Below are positions 24,662 through 36,500 of a stretch of DNA of 64,000 nucleotides, in pieces. The position numbers were made by a program, and so were the translations under genes. A model generated the notes under the pieces. That model did not search any database. It had not been told where the DNA came from and worked only from the letters and a program-made list of their open reading frames with translations. Positions within the stretch are counted from its first letter, which is position 1; each line of letters opens with the position of its first letter. Origin of the DNA: Beverwykella pulmonaria (taxonomy: Eukaryota > Ascomycota > Dothideomycetes > Pleosporales > Melanommataceae); NCBI GenBank assembly GCA_001599595.1, contig BCHH01000002.1, positions 1,366,949 to 1,430,948 on the forward strand. The letters run 5' to 3'.

Positions 24662-26681
24662 ATGGGGATCCCGGGCCTGGCCAGGCGTCTGGAGCCGTAC
24701 GTTCAGAACTATACATCGGACGAGCTGCGAGGCTGCACCGCCATCATCGACGGACCAGCACTGGCGTATGATGCGCACCGAGCTGCGGCTGCAGCCGCAG
24801 CCGGCCTGTCCCGCGTCCCAACCTACGCAGACATTAACGCCGAAGCGATTCGTTGGCTAAAGTCTCTAGAGAGTATCGACGTCCAGGTGTGAGTGCCCCA
24901 TCACCTTTGTAGCCCTCGCCACCTCGACCACTTCCTTTCCTTGGCATGCACAACCGTTGCCAACGCCAGACGCGAAGCCGTGCAGAGCCAGTGACGTGCG
25001 CCCACCTGGTTATTACTTTCGAATCCTTTCATTCCCGCCCTATAATTGGCTTTATATTCTCTTCATTGCCACAGGGACCCTAAGCGAATAGATTCAACCG
25101 CTTGCAAACGGCGCGCCAGTGATGTGCAGCTGCAAGCGCATGCGGAACATGCAGCAGGTTCCGTGTTCCTCATATTAAGTCGATCATTTACTGACCGCGG
25201 AACATTCTAGACTAGCTATCTTGTTCGATGGCGCTCTCCCGACCTCGAAGAAAGACGAGAGGATCTCGAGACTCGAGCAGAACATCAAGCGGGTGGCCCG
25301 CTTCCGAGCCGGCCATCCAACCGCCATGTGCCCCATCCCTGGACAGCTGGGCTCCATTGCCTATTCTTTTCTTGCGCCGGCGTTGAAAGAAGCCCTGCAC
25401 AAGACCAGCTTTGCTCCCGTTACACGCATCGTTCCAGGCGAGGCAGATGACTGGTGTGCGTCGGCCGCAAATGACAAGCCTCGCAGCATCATCTTTACGA
25501 GCGACACTGATCTGGTTCTCTATGACTACCCTCCTGACAGCCTAGTGATGTTCTTCAAAGACGTCAATCCTCTGCCAAAGTGGGAGTTCAACGCCTATTC
25601 ACCCTCGGCTTTATGTAATCGATGGAAACTGCACAGTCTTATTCCTCTCGGATACGCCATCGCCCAAAGGCCGTGGAAGAGCCTCAGTGAAAACGTCGAG
25701 GAAGCTCAAAGTCTCAACGTCGAATCGGAAGCGTATCTTGACTTCAGCAAGCGTTACACAGGAAAGCCGGAAATTCCGCTCCATCTATCCAATCGCCCGG
25801 AGGTACTCGAAGCGTTGCAGAAGCTTGACGTGCGAGTCGCCGAGTTTGCTCACCAAGCCTTGGACACTCTATTTGTTCCTATCGTCTACCTTCCCTTTCT
25901 CCTCGAAGACCCCAATCAAGCGTCGGCCTGGAATCTAGGCGAGCATCTTCGTATCCTTGCCTACTCTCTGCTCTCACCACAACGCGTCATCATCCAGGAA
26001 TATAAGCGAAAGGCACAGTCCGTCAATGTGCAAGAGCAAGCCCTCCTTTTACCAGTGAAGGTACAGTCCACCGCTATTGAGCTCTTACAGAGCATTGATG
26101 GCTGGATGCAATGGACCGCCAGCATAAATCTCGCTCAAGAGCTGATATGGACCCTATTCGCCGTCAGCCTGACTCTTCCCCGCCTCCGACCGCCGCCTAA
26201 GCTATCTCATCTAGCGCGCGTTATCAATGGACATTTCGACAGCACGTGGGAATTCGTGCAGCTAACCGCTCGCATCCATGCTTTTCTCTACTCACTGCGC
26301 CTGGTCAAGCAAAGTATTGGAGTCTGGGTCAAGCTCGACCAAGCGAAAGTTACTGATCACTTGTATGACGTTATTTCCAAATTGTCCGTGGCTCTAGAAA
26401 GCTTGCCTACTATTGCCGAACTATATCTGGTGCCTGGACAGCCTATGAGGGCTCTTACAGACGGACAGGACGAGATGCTACGAGAAGCTCTCATGAACAT
26501 ATATGCAACAGTAGGTGTGGCGATCCCCGAAGAGCACACGTCCAAGAAGCAGCGGAAGAAAGAAAGCAAGGCGCGGGAGAGAGTAGAGAGGAGCAATCAA
26601 TTCCAGCAAGCAAGCGCAAAGAAACCAAAAGGTAATGTGTTTAATGTTTTCGACGTTCTTGATCGTAGGACCGCGGATTGA
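24662..26681 (+). CDS. Asteroid/XPG-like (FEN1-superfamily) protein
   Basis: Two exons, 24662-24888 and 25211-26681, with an unusually long 322 bp intron, give 565 residues. The N-terminus MGIPGLARRLEPYVQ followed by AIIDGPALAYDAHR matches the XPG-N region of Asteroid-type fungal proteins. The XPG-I region is recognisable as VPGEADDWCA and IIFTSDTDLVLYDYP, keeping the acidic E, D and D residues of the nuclease fold. The C-terminal half is helical without a known domain and ends in a Lys-rich tail (KKQRKKESKARERVERS). The fold is well supported. Nuclease activity is not certain, because family members often lack some metal ligands. The intron join restores VQVLAILFDGALP. Confidence 0.85.
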
Positions 26682-26911
26682 AGCTCTCATTTGAATGTGC
26701 AACATTGAACATTATGTATCTCGTTCAGTCTAGTCAAACTCATCGTCTTGCTAGCTCCCTGCCAGATACAATAGAACCAAAAGAGAAAGAAGCGCATGGA
26801 AAGCCGCTGACTCCTGTTACTACTCCGTCCCTAATAGAATATGTACTGCACGAAGAATGGTCCGCCTCACCAGCCCTCCCCATAGAATCCCCACCCTTTC
26901 TCCCCCACACC

Positions 26912-27589
26912 TCACATATTTTCCCTAAACACACTCCTCCGACTCTCCGTTGGACTATTCTCGCCACTATTCTTGTGCGCTCCCTCGGCGTGCTGCCCAC
27001 TCTGCGCACCCCCATAACTAGTATCCTGCCCGTAGTCCAACGGCCTCGGACTGACGCCTCGAAGACTCGCCGCATTCTCATCCCCAAACGGATTCCTCCC
27101 TTCGGCATGCAGAGAATTCGCATCTTCGTACTCTCTCGTGCGGCTACGTCCTCTTGGTTCCTCGGCCGGCGCAAAACCGGGGCTCGGCGCTCCATACGGC
27201 GTCTGTTGATGCTGCGGAGCGTGAAGGCCTAATTCCTGCTCTTCGTAGTATGCTTCGTTACCTACGTGCGAGTCCCATGCTTCGTCTGGATCCAGCCGCG
27301 AGTTTCGGCCGCGGCCTGCCGTGTACGTGGAGGGCTCTTCGTATGCGCCAGCGGCCGAGCGGTTGTTTCTGTTTTTGAATTTGCGGAGCTGGGTGCTGAA
27401 GAAGCCTTGGATGCCGCCGGGGGCGGGCGCTGGGTAGTTGGGTGCGGTGGTGCTGCGCGCGAAGGGGTTTAGAGACGGTGGTGGGAGGCCGAGTCGCTGG
27501 GCTTGGAGGCGCGAGTAGAGTGTCCAGCCGCCGAAGCCGAGGAGAAGGAAGACAATGAGGATGATGAGGAAGATGAGGCCACCGTTCAT
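26912..27589 (-). CDS. Conserved fungal single-pass membrane protein
   Basis: A single exon of 225 residues. It starts with an N-terminal membrane helix (GLIFLIILIVFLLLGFGGW), followed by YSRLQAQRLGLPPPSLNPF and a Gly/Arg/Pro-rich cytosolic region with LDPDEAWDSHVGNEAYYEEQ (about residues 100-118) and the C-terminal SPTESRRSVFRE. These blocks recur in a family found throughout filamentous ascomycetes, sometimes labelled acid-phosphatase-like without evidence of such activity. The function is unknown. The end (SPTESRRS) looks like a phosphorylation site. The gene is divergent from the lipid-kinase-like gene. Confidence 0.75.
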   Translation of the reverse strand: MNGGLIFLIILIVFLLLGFGGWTLYSRLQAQRLGLPPPSLNPFARSTTAPNYPAPAPGGIQGFFSTQLRKFKNRNNRSAAGAYEEPSTYTAGRGRNSRLDPDEAWDSHVGNEAYYEEQELGLHAPQHQQTPYGAPSPGFAPAEEPRGRSRTREYEDANSLHAEGRNPFGDENAASLRGVSPRPLDYGQDTSYGGAQSGQHAEGAHKNSGENSPTESRRSVFRENM

Positions 27590-28289
27590 GGTTGCTGTGA
27601 GACAAGGTGGTGGTGAGGGTGGGTGGTGATGCGCATGCGGCTATGAGGTGATGGCGATGGTGGTGTGTTCGCTGAGGTTGCGGACAGCCGTGGAGGTCGT
27701 CGCAGGCGCTGGCAATGGTGATTGACTAAGACGTTCTGTTTATGGTTGTTTGTAAGTGCGAAATTGGACAGATTAGATTAGAGATGTCAGCCTGGCGCGG
27801 CGCTGGACAGGCGGTGGCACGGTGTTGCTGCGTCGTGATGAGCAAGCTGCGAGCTGGGGCGCGGCGCTCAAAGTAGCTTGGTGACGTAAGGTTTAGGTCC
27901 GATGCTGACAGGTCAAGCTTTCCGCTCTTCCCGGTACGGGAAATTGTGGCGAGCTGAAGGGATGCGGTTGGGGAGCATTCAGCCTTGGATACCTATGCCT
28001 ATATATGAACCTATTGAGAATTTTGAGTGCTTGGAATACGAGACGTTTGTTTTTTGAGTGAGCTGGTTGAGCTGTTTCTGTGATGAGCGGATTGGGGTTA
28101 GTGATACGGGCTGGGGTAGGGGCTAAGCGAGGCCAATGAGGCTCGGGGTGCAGCAGCACGACATTGTAGCTATCGTGGGTGAGATCGCCATGGCGACAAC
28201 GTATTGACAGCCTAGCATAATCTGAATCACGAGGGAAGCACTCAAAGATATAGAACCCGGGAGGTGAAGAGTTATAAATCTCCCCCAAC
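27590..28289. promoter_or_regulatory. Divergent intergenic region
   Basis: A 700 bp region between two divergent start codons. The half next to the minus-strand gene is GT-rich on the plus strand (CA-rich leader of that gene). No specific site or gene is recognised. Confidence 0.4.
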
Positions 28290-29573
28290 ATGGCTGAGAC
28301 GGAAAAGTTCAGTTTCAAGAGCGAGACGGGCGAAGGGCAGGCGATTGACAGAGCAGACTTGGTAGCTGTGGTCCCCAACCCAGACGGCGTCTCCTCGATC
28401 ATTTTACACGTTGAACACAGCAGCGAGAAAGCAACTGCGCCTCCACAGGTCAAGATCACGAAGGGACTCTCTGCTTCAGCTACGCCATGCCCAGACACAA
28501 GCGACCGAGACACACATCTCATCCTATCCACCGGCTCTGGCGCGAATCAAGCCATTCATTTCTTCGAAGACGCTGTGAAACCAGTACTAGCAACGCTGTT
28601 TCCTAAGTCATATCAGACCTTCCACATTCATCAAACACAGTCGACATCGACGATCCTCAACCTCACGAACGATACTTTCTTCCCAAAGGCAAACGCAGGT
28701 TCATTGCTCCGTATCATCCTGCTATCTGGCGATGGTGGTATCGTCGATCTCGTCAATGGCCTGCTGTCCAAGCCGGCTTCGTCAGAGTACAAATCTCCGC
28801 AGGTAGTCCTGCTACCCCTCGGCACAGCAAACGCCTTATACCATTCCATCAACGCGGGAAAAGAAAACACGTGGGGGCTCAGTGCTCTAGGCTACACCAA
28901 CCACCGCCCCTTACCCATATTCACGGCATCCTTCTCTCCCGGAGCGCGTTTACTCGTCGACGAAGCCCGCAGCGAGGAGGAGCTACCAAAAGATCCCCAT
29001 ACCCAACATCCCATCCTGCACGGCGCAGTAGTGGGAAGCTGGGGGATGCACGCCTCCCTCGTTGCCGACAGCGACACCGCTGAGTACCGCAAGTTCGGTG
29101 TCGAGCGCTTTAAGATGGCCGCCAAAGAAGCCCTCTACCCAGCCTCTGGTGCCCTCCCGCACCCCTACAAAGCCAAAGTTTCGGTCCTCCAAGGCGAGAT
29201 CTGGACGCCACTGGAAGAGGAAGAGCATATGTACGTCCTTGCATCCATGGTGTCGAACTTAGAGAAGACGTTTACGATTTCGCCGGCCTCGAAACCGCTG
29301 GATGGGAGTCTGCATCTTGTCAGGTTTGGGCCGACGAGCGGAGATGAGGCGATGAGGATTATGGGCTCGGCGTATCAGGGCGGGAAACACGTCGATGATG
29401 AGAAGGTGCTGTATGAGGCTGTTGATGGACTGCGCATTGAGTTCCAGGGGAAAGAAGACGATGCGAGATGGAGACGGATATGTATCGATGGGAAGATTGT
29501 GAGGGTGGAGAAGGATGGATGGGTCGAGATCAAGAAGGAGAGTAGACGCGTACTAGATGTCGCTATTACTTGA
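28290..29573 (+). CDS. Diacylglycerol/sphingoid-base kinase-fold protein
   Basis: A single exon of 427 residues. It has the DAGK catalytic fold: an N-terminal strand (THLILSTGSGANQAIHFF), the nucleotide-binding loop LLSGDGGIVDLVNGLL (about residues 147-162, in place of the usual GGDGT), the PLGTANAL block, and a C-terminal half with SWGMHASLVAD where the family has GxGxDA. Members phosphorylate diacylglycerol, ceramide or long-chain bases. The loop SGDGG differs from GGDGT at its first and last positions, so the substrate and even activity are uncertain. No membrane segment is evident. Confidence 0.82.
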   Translation: MAETEKFSFKSETGEGQAIDRADLVAVVPNPDGVSSIILHVEHSSEKATAPPQVKITKGLSASATPCPDTSDRDTHLILSTGSGANQAIHFFEDAVKPVLATLFPKSYQTFHIHQTQSTSTILNLTNDTFFPKANAGSLLRIILLSGDGGIVDLVNGLLSKPASSEYKSPQVVLLPLGTANALYHSINAGKENTWGLSALGYTNHRPLPIFTASFSPGARLLVDEARSEEELPKDPHTQHPILHGAVVGSWGMHASLVADSDTAEYRKFGVERFKMAAKEALYPASGALPHPYKAKVSVLQGEIWTPLEEEEHMYVLASMVSNLEKTFTISPASKPLDGSLHLVRFGPTSGDEAMRIMGSAYQGGKHVDDEKVLYEAVDGLRIEFQGKEDDARWRRICIDGKIVRVEKDGWVEIKKESRRVLDVAIT

Positions 29574-30151
29574 TCGGGATATGAATGTCCAAGTGAGACG
29601 CTTCGATTTGCTTGTACAAGGGCGTCAATAGAAATCTTAGGTGCAACACGAAAACCACCTGTAAACGCATAGACGCAGCACCTGAACAGTGTAATTGGCT
29701 CGAGGGCTTAAATCGTGTGTAGTCGATTCAAGTCTGAATTGCTGACGCTATCTTCCTCACCAGCTAAGCAGCTTCTTTCATTTCCATTCACAATTCCACT
29801 GAAACCCATCTAAAGCAGCAAACATCCTCTCACTCAGTTTTACAAGTGCTTCATTTATAATCCAGTCACACAACGGCCTTCTTCTGCATCCCACTATTCC
29901 TAGTCAAGTTTAGTGCATCCTTATCGCCTGAATCCTGCCCGCCCCGTCGCACACTCGCAGCCCACCTTCCAGGACTATTTAACCCGCTCCCCTCATCTTC
30001 TCCTCTCTCTTCTCCTCCTCTTTTCTTCCCCATCAATCTCCTAACTTTCTGCGAATTTTCACCAACTTTTCCCACACTTGCATGATATTTACCTCCTTAC
30101 CCCTTTCCTGCTTACTTCAGCAGCCCCTCTCCCCCTCACACGCACACAACA
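29574..30151. other. Intergenic, reductase promoter
   Basis: About 580 bp. The last 200 bp form a strong pyrimidine tract (CTCCTCTCTCTTCTCCTCCTC near 30000) directly before the downstream start, typical of a fungal promoter or leader. No gene seen. Confidence 0.5.
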
Positions 30152-31361
30152 ATGCCTACTCTCGCCGTCCACCCCGGTGCCACCATCTTCGTCACTGGCG
30201 TTAATGGACTCATAGGCAGTCACATCGCCGACCAGCTCCTGGCTCGCGGATACCATGTCCGCGGCGCCGTGAGAAACGTCAGCAAATGCAGCTGGCTGAC
30301 TGATTACTTCACTGGCAAGCACAAGGGCGCCAAGTTCGAGCTTGCCAGTGTGCCGGATATGGCGGCGGAGGGCTGCTATGACGAACACGTAAAAGGTACC
30401 ATCTCGCCTGTCCGCTATGAAATGGTTTGCATGAGTGTACGATTGATGCGTCGTTCGACCAGGCACTGAAGGCTTCATCCACGTCGCCTCCCCGCTCTTC
30501 GGCACAGACCCGAACATCTCGATCCCTACCGCCGTTAATGGTGGCCTCAATGTGCTCAAGGCCTGTGCTAAAGAACCGAGCATCAAGCGTGTGGTGTTTA
30601 CATCTTCTTCTATTGCGGCTACTACCCCCGTCCCGAACGTTGAGTACGCCATTGACGAGAAGAGTTACAACGATGATGCGATTGAGAGGGGTTGGCATCC
30701 GGAGAAGGAACCGGAGAATATGCGGGGACTGTGGTTGTACGCGGCGTTGAAGACAGAGACAGAGAAGGCGCTGTGGAAGTGGGTGGGGGAGAATAAACCG
30801 AGTTTTGTGTTCAACGCTGTTGTGAGTAATGTTCCTGTTTTGGAACCTAGCAATGGTAAGATGTGAGTGCAGGCTGATGAAGAGTGTGTAGCTCCCAAAC
30901 GCAAACTTCGGCAAAGTCCTCATCCCCCAACACCAAGGCGCACCCTCGACCGTCGAGTGGGCCAAAACCGCCTTCACGGGCGAAAATTTCGACCTCATCT
31001 CCAAGGTTGCCACACCTCGTAAGCCCCCTTCTTCCTTCCTTTGCCACACCGCTAACTATCACCAGAATGGTACGTTGATACCGTAGACGACGCGCTAATC
31101 CATGTCTCAACTCTCATCTACTCGGATGTGCATTCCGAACGTCTCTTCGCCTTCGCGCAGCGCTGGAATTTCAATGATATCCTCGCTATTTATAGGAAAT
31201 TGTACCCCGAGAGAGAGTTTCCGAGAGATATAGAGGGGTTAGGGGTAGATAGATGTAAAGTGCCAAACCAGAGGGCCGAGGAGGTGCTGGGGTGGGTTAA
31301 AGGGAATGGGTGGACGGGGTTAGAGGAGAGTTTAAAGCAGATGTGTGAAGATTTTGTGTAA
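30152..31361 (+). CDS. NAD(P)-dependent epimerase/reductase (extended SDR, dihydroflavonol-4-reductase-like)
   Basis: Four exons, 30152-30395, 30463-30821, 30892-31018 and 31066-31361, give 341 residues. The Rossmann motif is TGVNGLIGSHIADQLL (GxxGxxG, about residues 15-30). The catalytic triad is S (VVFTSSSIAA) with Y and K in LYAALKTETEK; the YxxxK is present as YAALK. FNAVLPNANFGKVL is rebuilt across intron 2. The closest known relatives are the fungal ketoreductases and aldehyde reductases of the GRE2 and flavonol-reductase type, so reduction of an aldehyde or ketone with NADPH is likely. The substrate is unknown. Introns are 67, 70 and 47 bp and all in phase. Confidence 0.88.
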
Positions 31362-32485
31362 ATGGGGAGGAGGAATTAACCACTGATATGGGTTGTAGTA
31401 TATTCTCCTAACAGATGGTGGGCAAGAGATATGAAGTTAACGTGCGAGTTTCCAAATGTTAAATAAAGTCAGATTCTCCGCAATTTTTTACTTTGCATTT
31501 CTTGCTCGGTTAGTGTTATTCAACCAAGCGAAGCTGAATGCATGGCATACGGATATTTCTCTTCTGGCTCTGATTCTGGTGGTTGTCTCTAACAGAGTCG
31601 CTTTCCATATTTTGTAGCATTTTGTACACGAATAGAATGTGATAGATATAAATAGCGCTCTTTTACTTGCTGTATTCTTCCCACTCTGAATCCTTGGATG
31701 GTGAATTTCTTGCTTGTACTGTCTGTGTCGGTATACCCGCCCGTGAAATGGGAAGGTATCTTGGACGCTGTTAATCGACTGCCCGTGGGTTTCGCAGAAC
31801 GCTAATCCACGGCGGTGCAAGAGCGCAGGGTACGGTAAAAAGAGTATGGATTGCTTGTGACCACGAATCTTCTACGTAGCAAGGGCTAGCAGCGACGTCG
31901 AAGTCCACTACTAGCTTGCCAATTGTAGGGTTTGATTCTCGAGTTCGTCCTCCTTCTAAATTGCCGGGGCCGTATATTTATGCCTGTGCGGATCTCGCTC
32001 GCTTAATCCACACAGTCCCCCTTCTGAGTCATTGTTATCTATAGAGCAATCCACCGTAATACCACCAGTCTGTCTAGGGACTCGCAGTTTAGGTTTAGCG
32101 CGACCCCTCGCTTATCTATATTAGGCATCGCTCCTATCCTCTCCTTCAATTTCTTCGCGTAAAAGCCTATCAATTAACTGCAACTACAGAATAACTGCTG
32201 TTACATATTTTTGTTAAACCAAAAAACCTATTAAGGAAATAGAGCTAAGAAGAAAAATCAATCGCGAATACCTCTCTCCACAGTATGCACGCGCTAGGCT
32301 AGATCGGGACAGAATATGTGAATTCCAATCAATTCCCCTGCACTGCAACCCCCTCACACCGCCTGCCACATGTTCAACGTCAGATCATCCCGTTGAGCGA
32401 TATGAGTCTCACGTCATGATGGAAGAGTCAAACAGATGATATATACTCCAGCTTGCCCTGGACTTCCCAGGCGTCAATCGCCACA
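31362..32485. other. Intergenic, AT-rich, no gene seen
   Basis: About 1.1 kb of fairly AT-rich sequence with no coding region that I can support. It separates the conserved block on the left from the frameshifted DUF6601 gene. Confidence 0.5.
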
Positions 32486-33500
32486 ATGAACAACACTAGT
32501 GCCAGCGCGCTCCTCCAGAAAATGCCAGCGCTAGAGCCTCCCTTCCGACGACAGCTTCTTCCCATGGAGGATAAACTAAATGCTGGATTAGAACCGGTCA
32601 CACCTCTCCTCCCAGCAACATATCGCAAACGTCACACGGTCCGTCTGGTTTCTACTGACCTGCGCTCCTTCCTCGAATGCGACCTGAATATCGAGCGACT
32701 CAACTCTATCCACGACTGGTTTTGGCTTGTGGGATTTCCTACGCCGCCACGTGCTCTTCACTACCAGCGTCTTAAAAAAAGAGAAATTATTGCCACTGAG
32801 CAGATGGATCTCCACCTTGTCTGGAGTACTGACAGGATCTTTATCAAGCCGCTGCCGCGATACCTACTCTGCCCCCACTTCTGGCGACAGTATATATGCC
32901 CGTACCGGCATCTATATCGCACGGCTCTTGGTTTCATGCTCTCGTATGTCGCACTCATCGAGCGCGAAATCGACTTTGGTCTGGGCTACCAACAACGGCC
33001 TAATCCCAGCCGATGTCACCTGGGAGGGCTGGCTGGCTTGCGCGGAGGAGATTGCAATGCAAACCAACTCCCATTTCTCAGAGTCGTTCCAAACATCTCT
33101 GGAATCTCGTGTTCTAGTGAACCCTCGGTTTTATTATGGGGAGTTGCATCTAGGCCGGCTGAATTGGGTTTACCGTCTCACCTCTAGAAACCCTCGGGGG
33201 TATCTAACCAACAACAAAACTTATGGCGCATATTTGCGCGATAACTTTAACCTCTTAATCACATTTTTTACTTATACGACTATTGTGCTGTCAGCCATGC
33301 AAGTTGGACTCTCAACAGAATTTCTGAAAGGTAATCTCGCGTTTGATAAGGCTGCTTTTGCCTTCACGCTGTTCGCCATACTAGTTCCGTTTGCTGCTAT
33401 TGGGGCCATCACCACGATACTGGTGGTCTTGTTCATGGTCAATCTGCTCAGGGCATTGAATATCAGGGGGAAGCGAAGACGGCAAGGCGCTGGTGTATGA
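32486..33500 (+). pseudogene. DUF6601-type membrane protein with a one-base frameshift
   Basis: The protein matches a fungus-only family of unknown function (DUF6601): LNSIHDWFWLVGFPTPPRAL, then MDLHLVWSTDRIFIKPLPRY, then YGELHLGRLNWVYRL and two C-terminal membrane helices (TYTTIVLSAMQVGLSTEF and FAFTLFAILVPFAAIGAI). The N-terminal half (from 32486) and the C-terminal half lie in different frames. The family join falls at a GGG run at 32983-32985, where one extra G shifts the frame; reading 32486-32983 then 32985-33500 would give about 337 residues. No splice site explains it. Either the gene is recently broken or the base is a sequencing error. Everything else looks intact. Confidence 0.6.
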
Positions 33501-36500
33501 AAGGGGTTGGAAGATAAAGGCCTTCAGGCCATGGTCATCAAGTTGGCACTGTCTAATGCGTGGTCGGACTCAGCATCACTTTTCCTTGACCTTGCTTACT
33601 GTTGGTTTGTAAGAACTGAATGGGTTGAGAGACAGCGGCATCCGGACTAGGTACGCCGGGTGTCAATTAGTTCATATGAGTTGGGTTTAATGTTGCGGGT
33701 TTTTAGAGAAAGTTTCGGCTAACGCTTTACATGAATGCTATCCAAGCTGTGCATCGCGCTTTTCTTCGTACCGTTTGAGTTTGTGGAGAGTTAGTATATG
33801 GACTCTAGCGGGGAATGTGCTGTTGAAGTTGGGCTGTGCTTCCGGTAGCGCTCAGTAGATATTCTTGATGTCTTGCAATTGGGTATGTAGGAAATAAAAG
33901 TGTTCTGCTCATGACTTCGATTAATTTTATTAACGCGAAGACTAACCCGGGTTTTTACTACTACACAAACAGTGACAGCTGTGCTTCGCAAGAGTTTAAT
34001 ACTAGCTCAATGCAGAACAGGCGACGTTGGATTTAAGAGCGACGCCCCGAATCGTGAAGGTTCGATCAATTTGAGATTATCTTGCACCAAAGTGTAGAAT
34101 GGATGCCTGAATTTCTCGGAAGTGAGACTGCAGCCTATCTCTACCATTCGTTGCCGCCGTAGTAAGCCCATAGACTCGAAGTATGACTACTTATATTAGA
34201 TACTGTCACATTTGCCTCTGGAGTAAGGAAGCTGCGATTGTTGATAATGATGCTGTGATCAGCGTAGGTTCTAATGATTGCTATTGCCGAATGTGTGCCA
34301 AATCAACGGCTCGATCATATTAATGCCAATCAGTTGGCATTAATCTGCCGGTTAATCACTATCCAAACGGTTCCACTGCGAGATGAGTTCTTCTTCGGAA
34401 ACTACAGCATGTTCTGACAGGCACTATATTGGTGATGATGGGAGCGTGCAGTGAGGAAACTTTGCATAAACTTCGTTAGTGCTTCTCATTGGTTGGCCCG
34501 TGTATGAGCCGGAAGTGGTGGGTAGGGGAAAGAGTAGTAAGAAGTGAGCCGTACCAACGATGCGTAGCGATATCAAAGAGATTACTCAAAACCAATACCC
34601 AAATAGATGGAACCGACGTCGGGGTCTTCCATGACTAGTGTCACCACCCGGCTTAGATACTCGTATATAATCGCCAGAAGTTTTCGATGTCCAGTTCAAT
34701 ACCAATCTCTCGAATACAAGGATACACAACAACAACAGCGACTCTAATTCCCTGACGGTCTTACAGTATTCCAAGAAGCTAGTTAAGCTGCGCTGAAGGA
34801 ACCAGGCGTTGAGGTGAGTGCACCACATGGATAGCTATAGTGTCACGCGTAGTTAGGGGCGATATATTAATTCAAGAACAAAGCTTATTATATTACAGCA
34901 ATAAGAGTGAGCCATGTATACGTATAGGAAATAAGATGACAGAGGTATCCGTAGAGCTAGCTCGTGATATGAAGTCATTCATAGATTGCGAGGTTGCAGG
35001 GGTTGGACTCGGCTCTTTGGGTGCGAGTGACTTCAAAATCGGCGACAAAAAACCTCCAAAAAGGGAGTCAGAAGTCCCCGGACATAGACTTACTATCGTA
35101 AAGTCGAAGGAGTAAATAACTCTATTGCGGCAGATAGTGGGGATGAACTGATCAGCATTTGAAAGTCGACCTAAATAGTAACCGAGTAATTATTATAGTG
35201 AGATTGTAAACAGACATTTCGTAGTCCTCCGGAATGGTTACCAGCTGCGATTTCCGGTTAAGCGTTATGACAAGGCTGTAAATGACGTAAATCTGATCCT
35301 TAGGGTTAGAGTAAGCTAAGTTTTATGCCATGTCCAAGAGATTGGAAATAAATCATGTCTATCTGAATTTTGTGCTCTGTTCAAGACGATCCTGATTGTT
35401 TTGAATCTTTTGGGGCGACACATGTCACGGCGAAAGCGGTCAAACAAGGATCCTATCTCTGGATTTGACACCATTGTTGCCTCCGTCAATTCATTGATGG
35501 TGTCTAGACATAGAAATAGAACCGCAGTGCTCTTTTGAAGATAGGCCTAATTGATTGCATATTGCTTGCAGACTAGCAATGCCATGTGGGCTAAGCATAT
35601 CTCTTGGACGGACTATATCCGATGCTACCATGAGCGATGAAGCAAATTGCCTAGCACAAGCCAATAGCTCTTAAAACGCCCGTCTAGGGCGAGTGTGGAG
35701 ATGAGCCCCTTGGCCTCGGCTTCATTGAAGTTATACAGGCTGGAAAGACTATGAAGCATACGGAAGCCTGGTATAGAATGTTTAAATATCTCTCTAAGCT
35801 AGACAATTACTTGGGAGGTTCCGCGATAGAGATCCTTTATTAAGCGAGCTTGTTGCATCTTTTCTGTTTTGTCCCTTGATTAATACAGATCGCATCAACC
35901 TAAAGACGCAGAGGGGACGTGAAAATGTATCCTTGCGGACACGGGGTTCTAAGCGTTTTGCGATAGTAGGTGCAACTTAGGTTGTAGTAGAAGAGAGCGT
36001 TTGTGTGGAGGCGCAATAGAGCATTTTGGAAGGTTGCTCGTACTTGAAGCGTCTTCCCGTCTACGAAGATGGTTGCCGCTTTCTCTGGAGAGCCCCAGGC
36101 ATAGGATAAGGCAAGAAATTCTAATATGAGTCGTTAAGATCAACCTCCGCTAATTTGCAAAGGATTGGATAGCGATACTCAGCCTCTGCTTCTCTAAGTC
36201 GAGGCATTCGGACAGATCGTCGGCTTAAAAAGGCCGTATAAGTATACGTCGCCATGGAGCGATGGCCAGAAATTGAGAGGCATTCATATTGTGCAGTTGG
36301 TTTTATATCGTACTAAAATCATATGTCTACTCAGAATTTTAATTTATCAAATTGATCGAAAGTTCGAGAATGTTAGCTCGACTCAGCGGCAAACAAGTAG
36401 CTTTGTATGAGCGCTCGCTTAGTACGTTACTCAAAGTTGACTGAGTGAATCTTACTGTTTAACTTCCGCATCGTTTCCGTCCGCAACTACTCCGAAGAAG

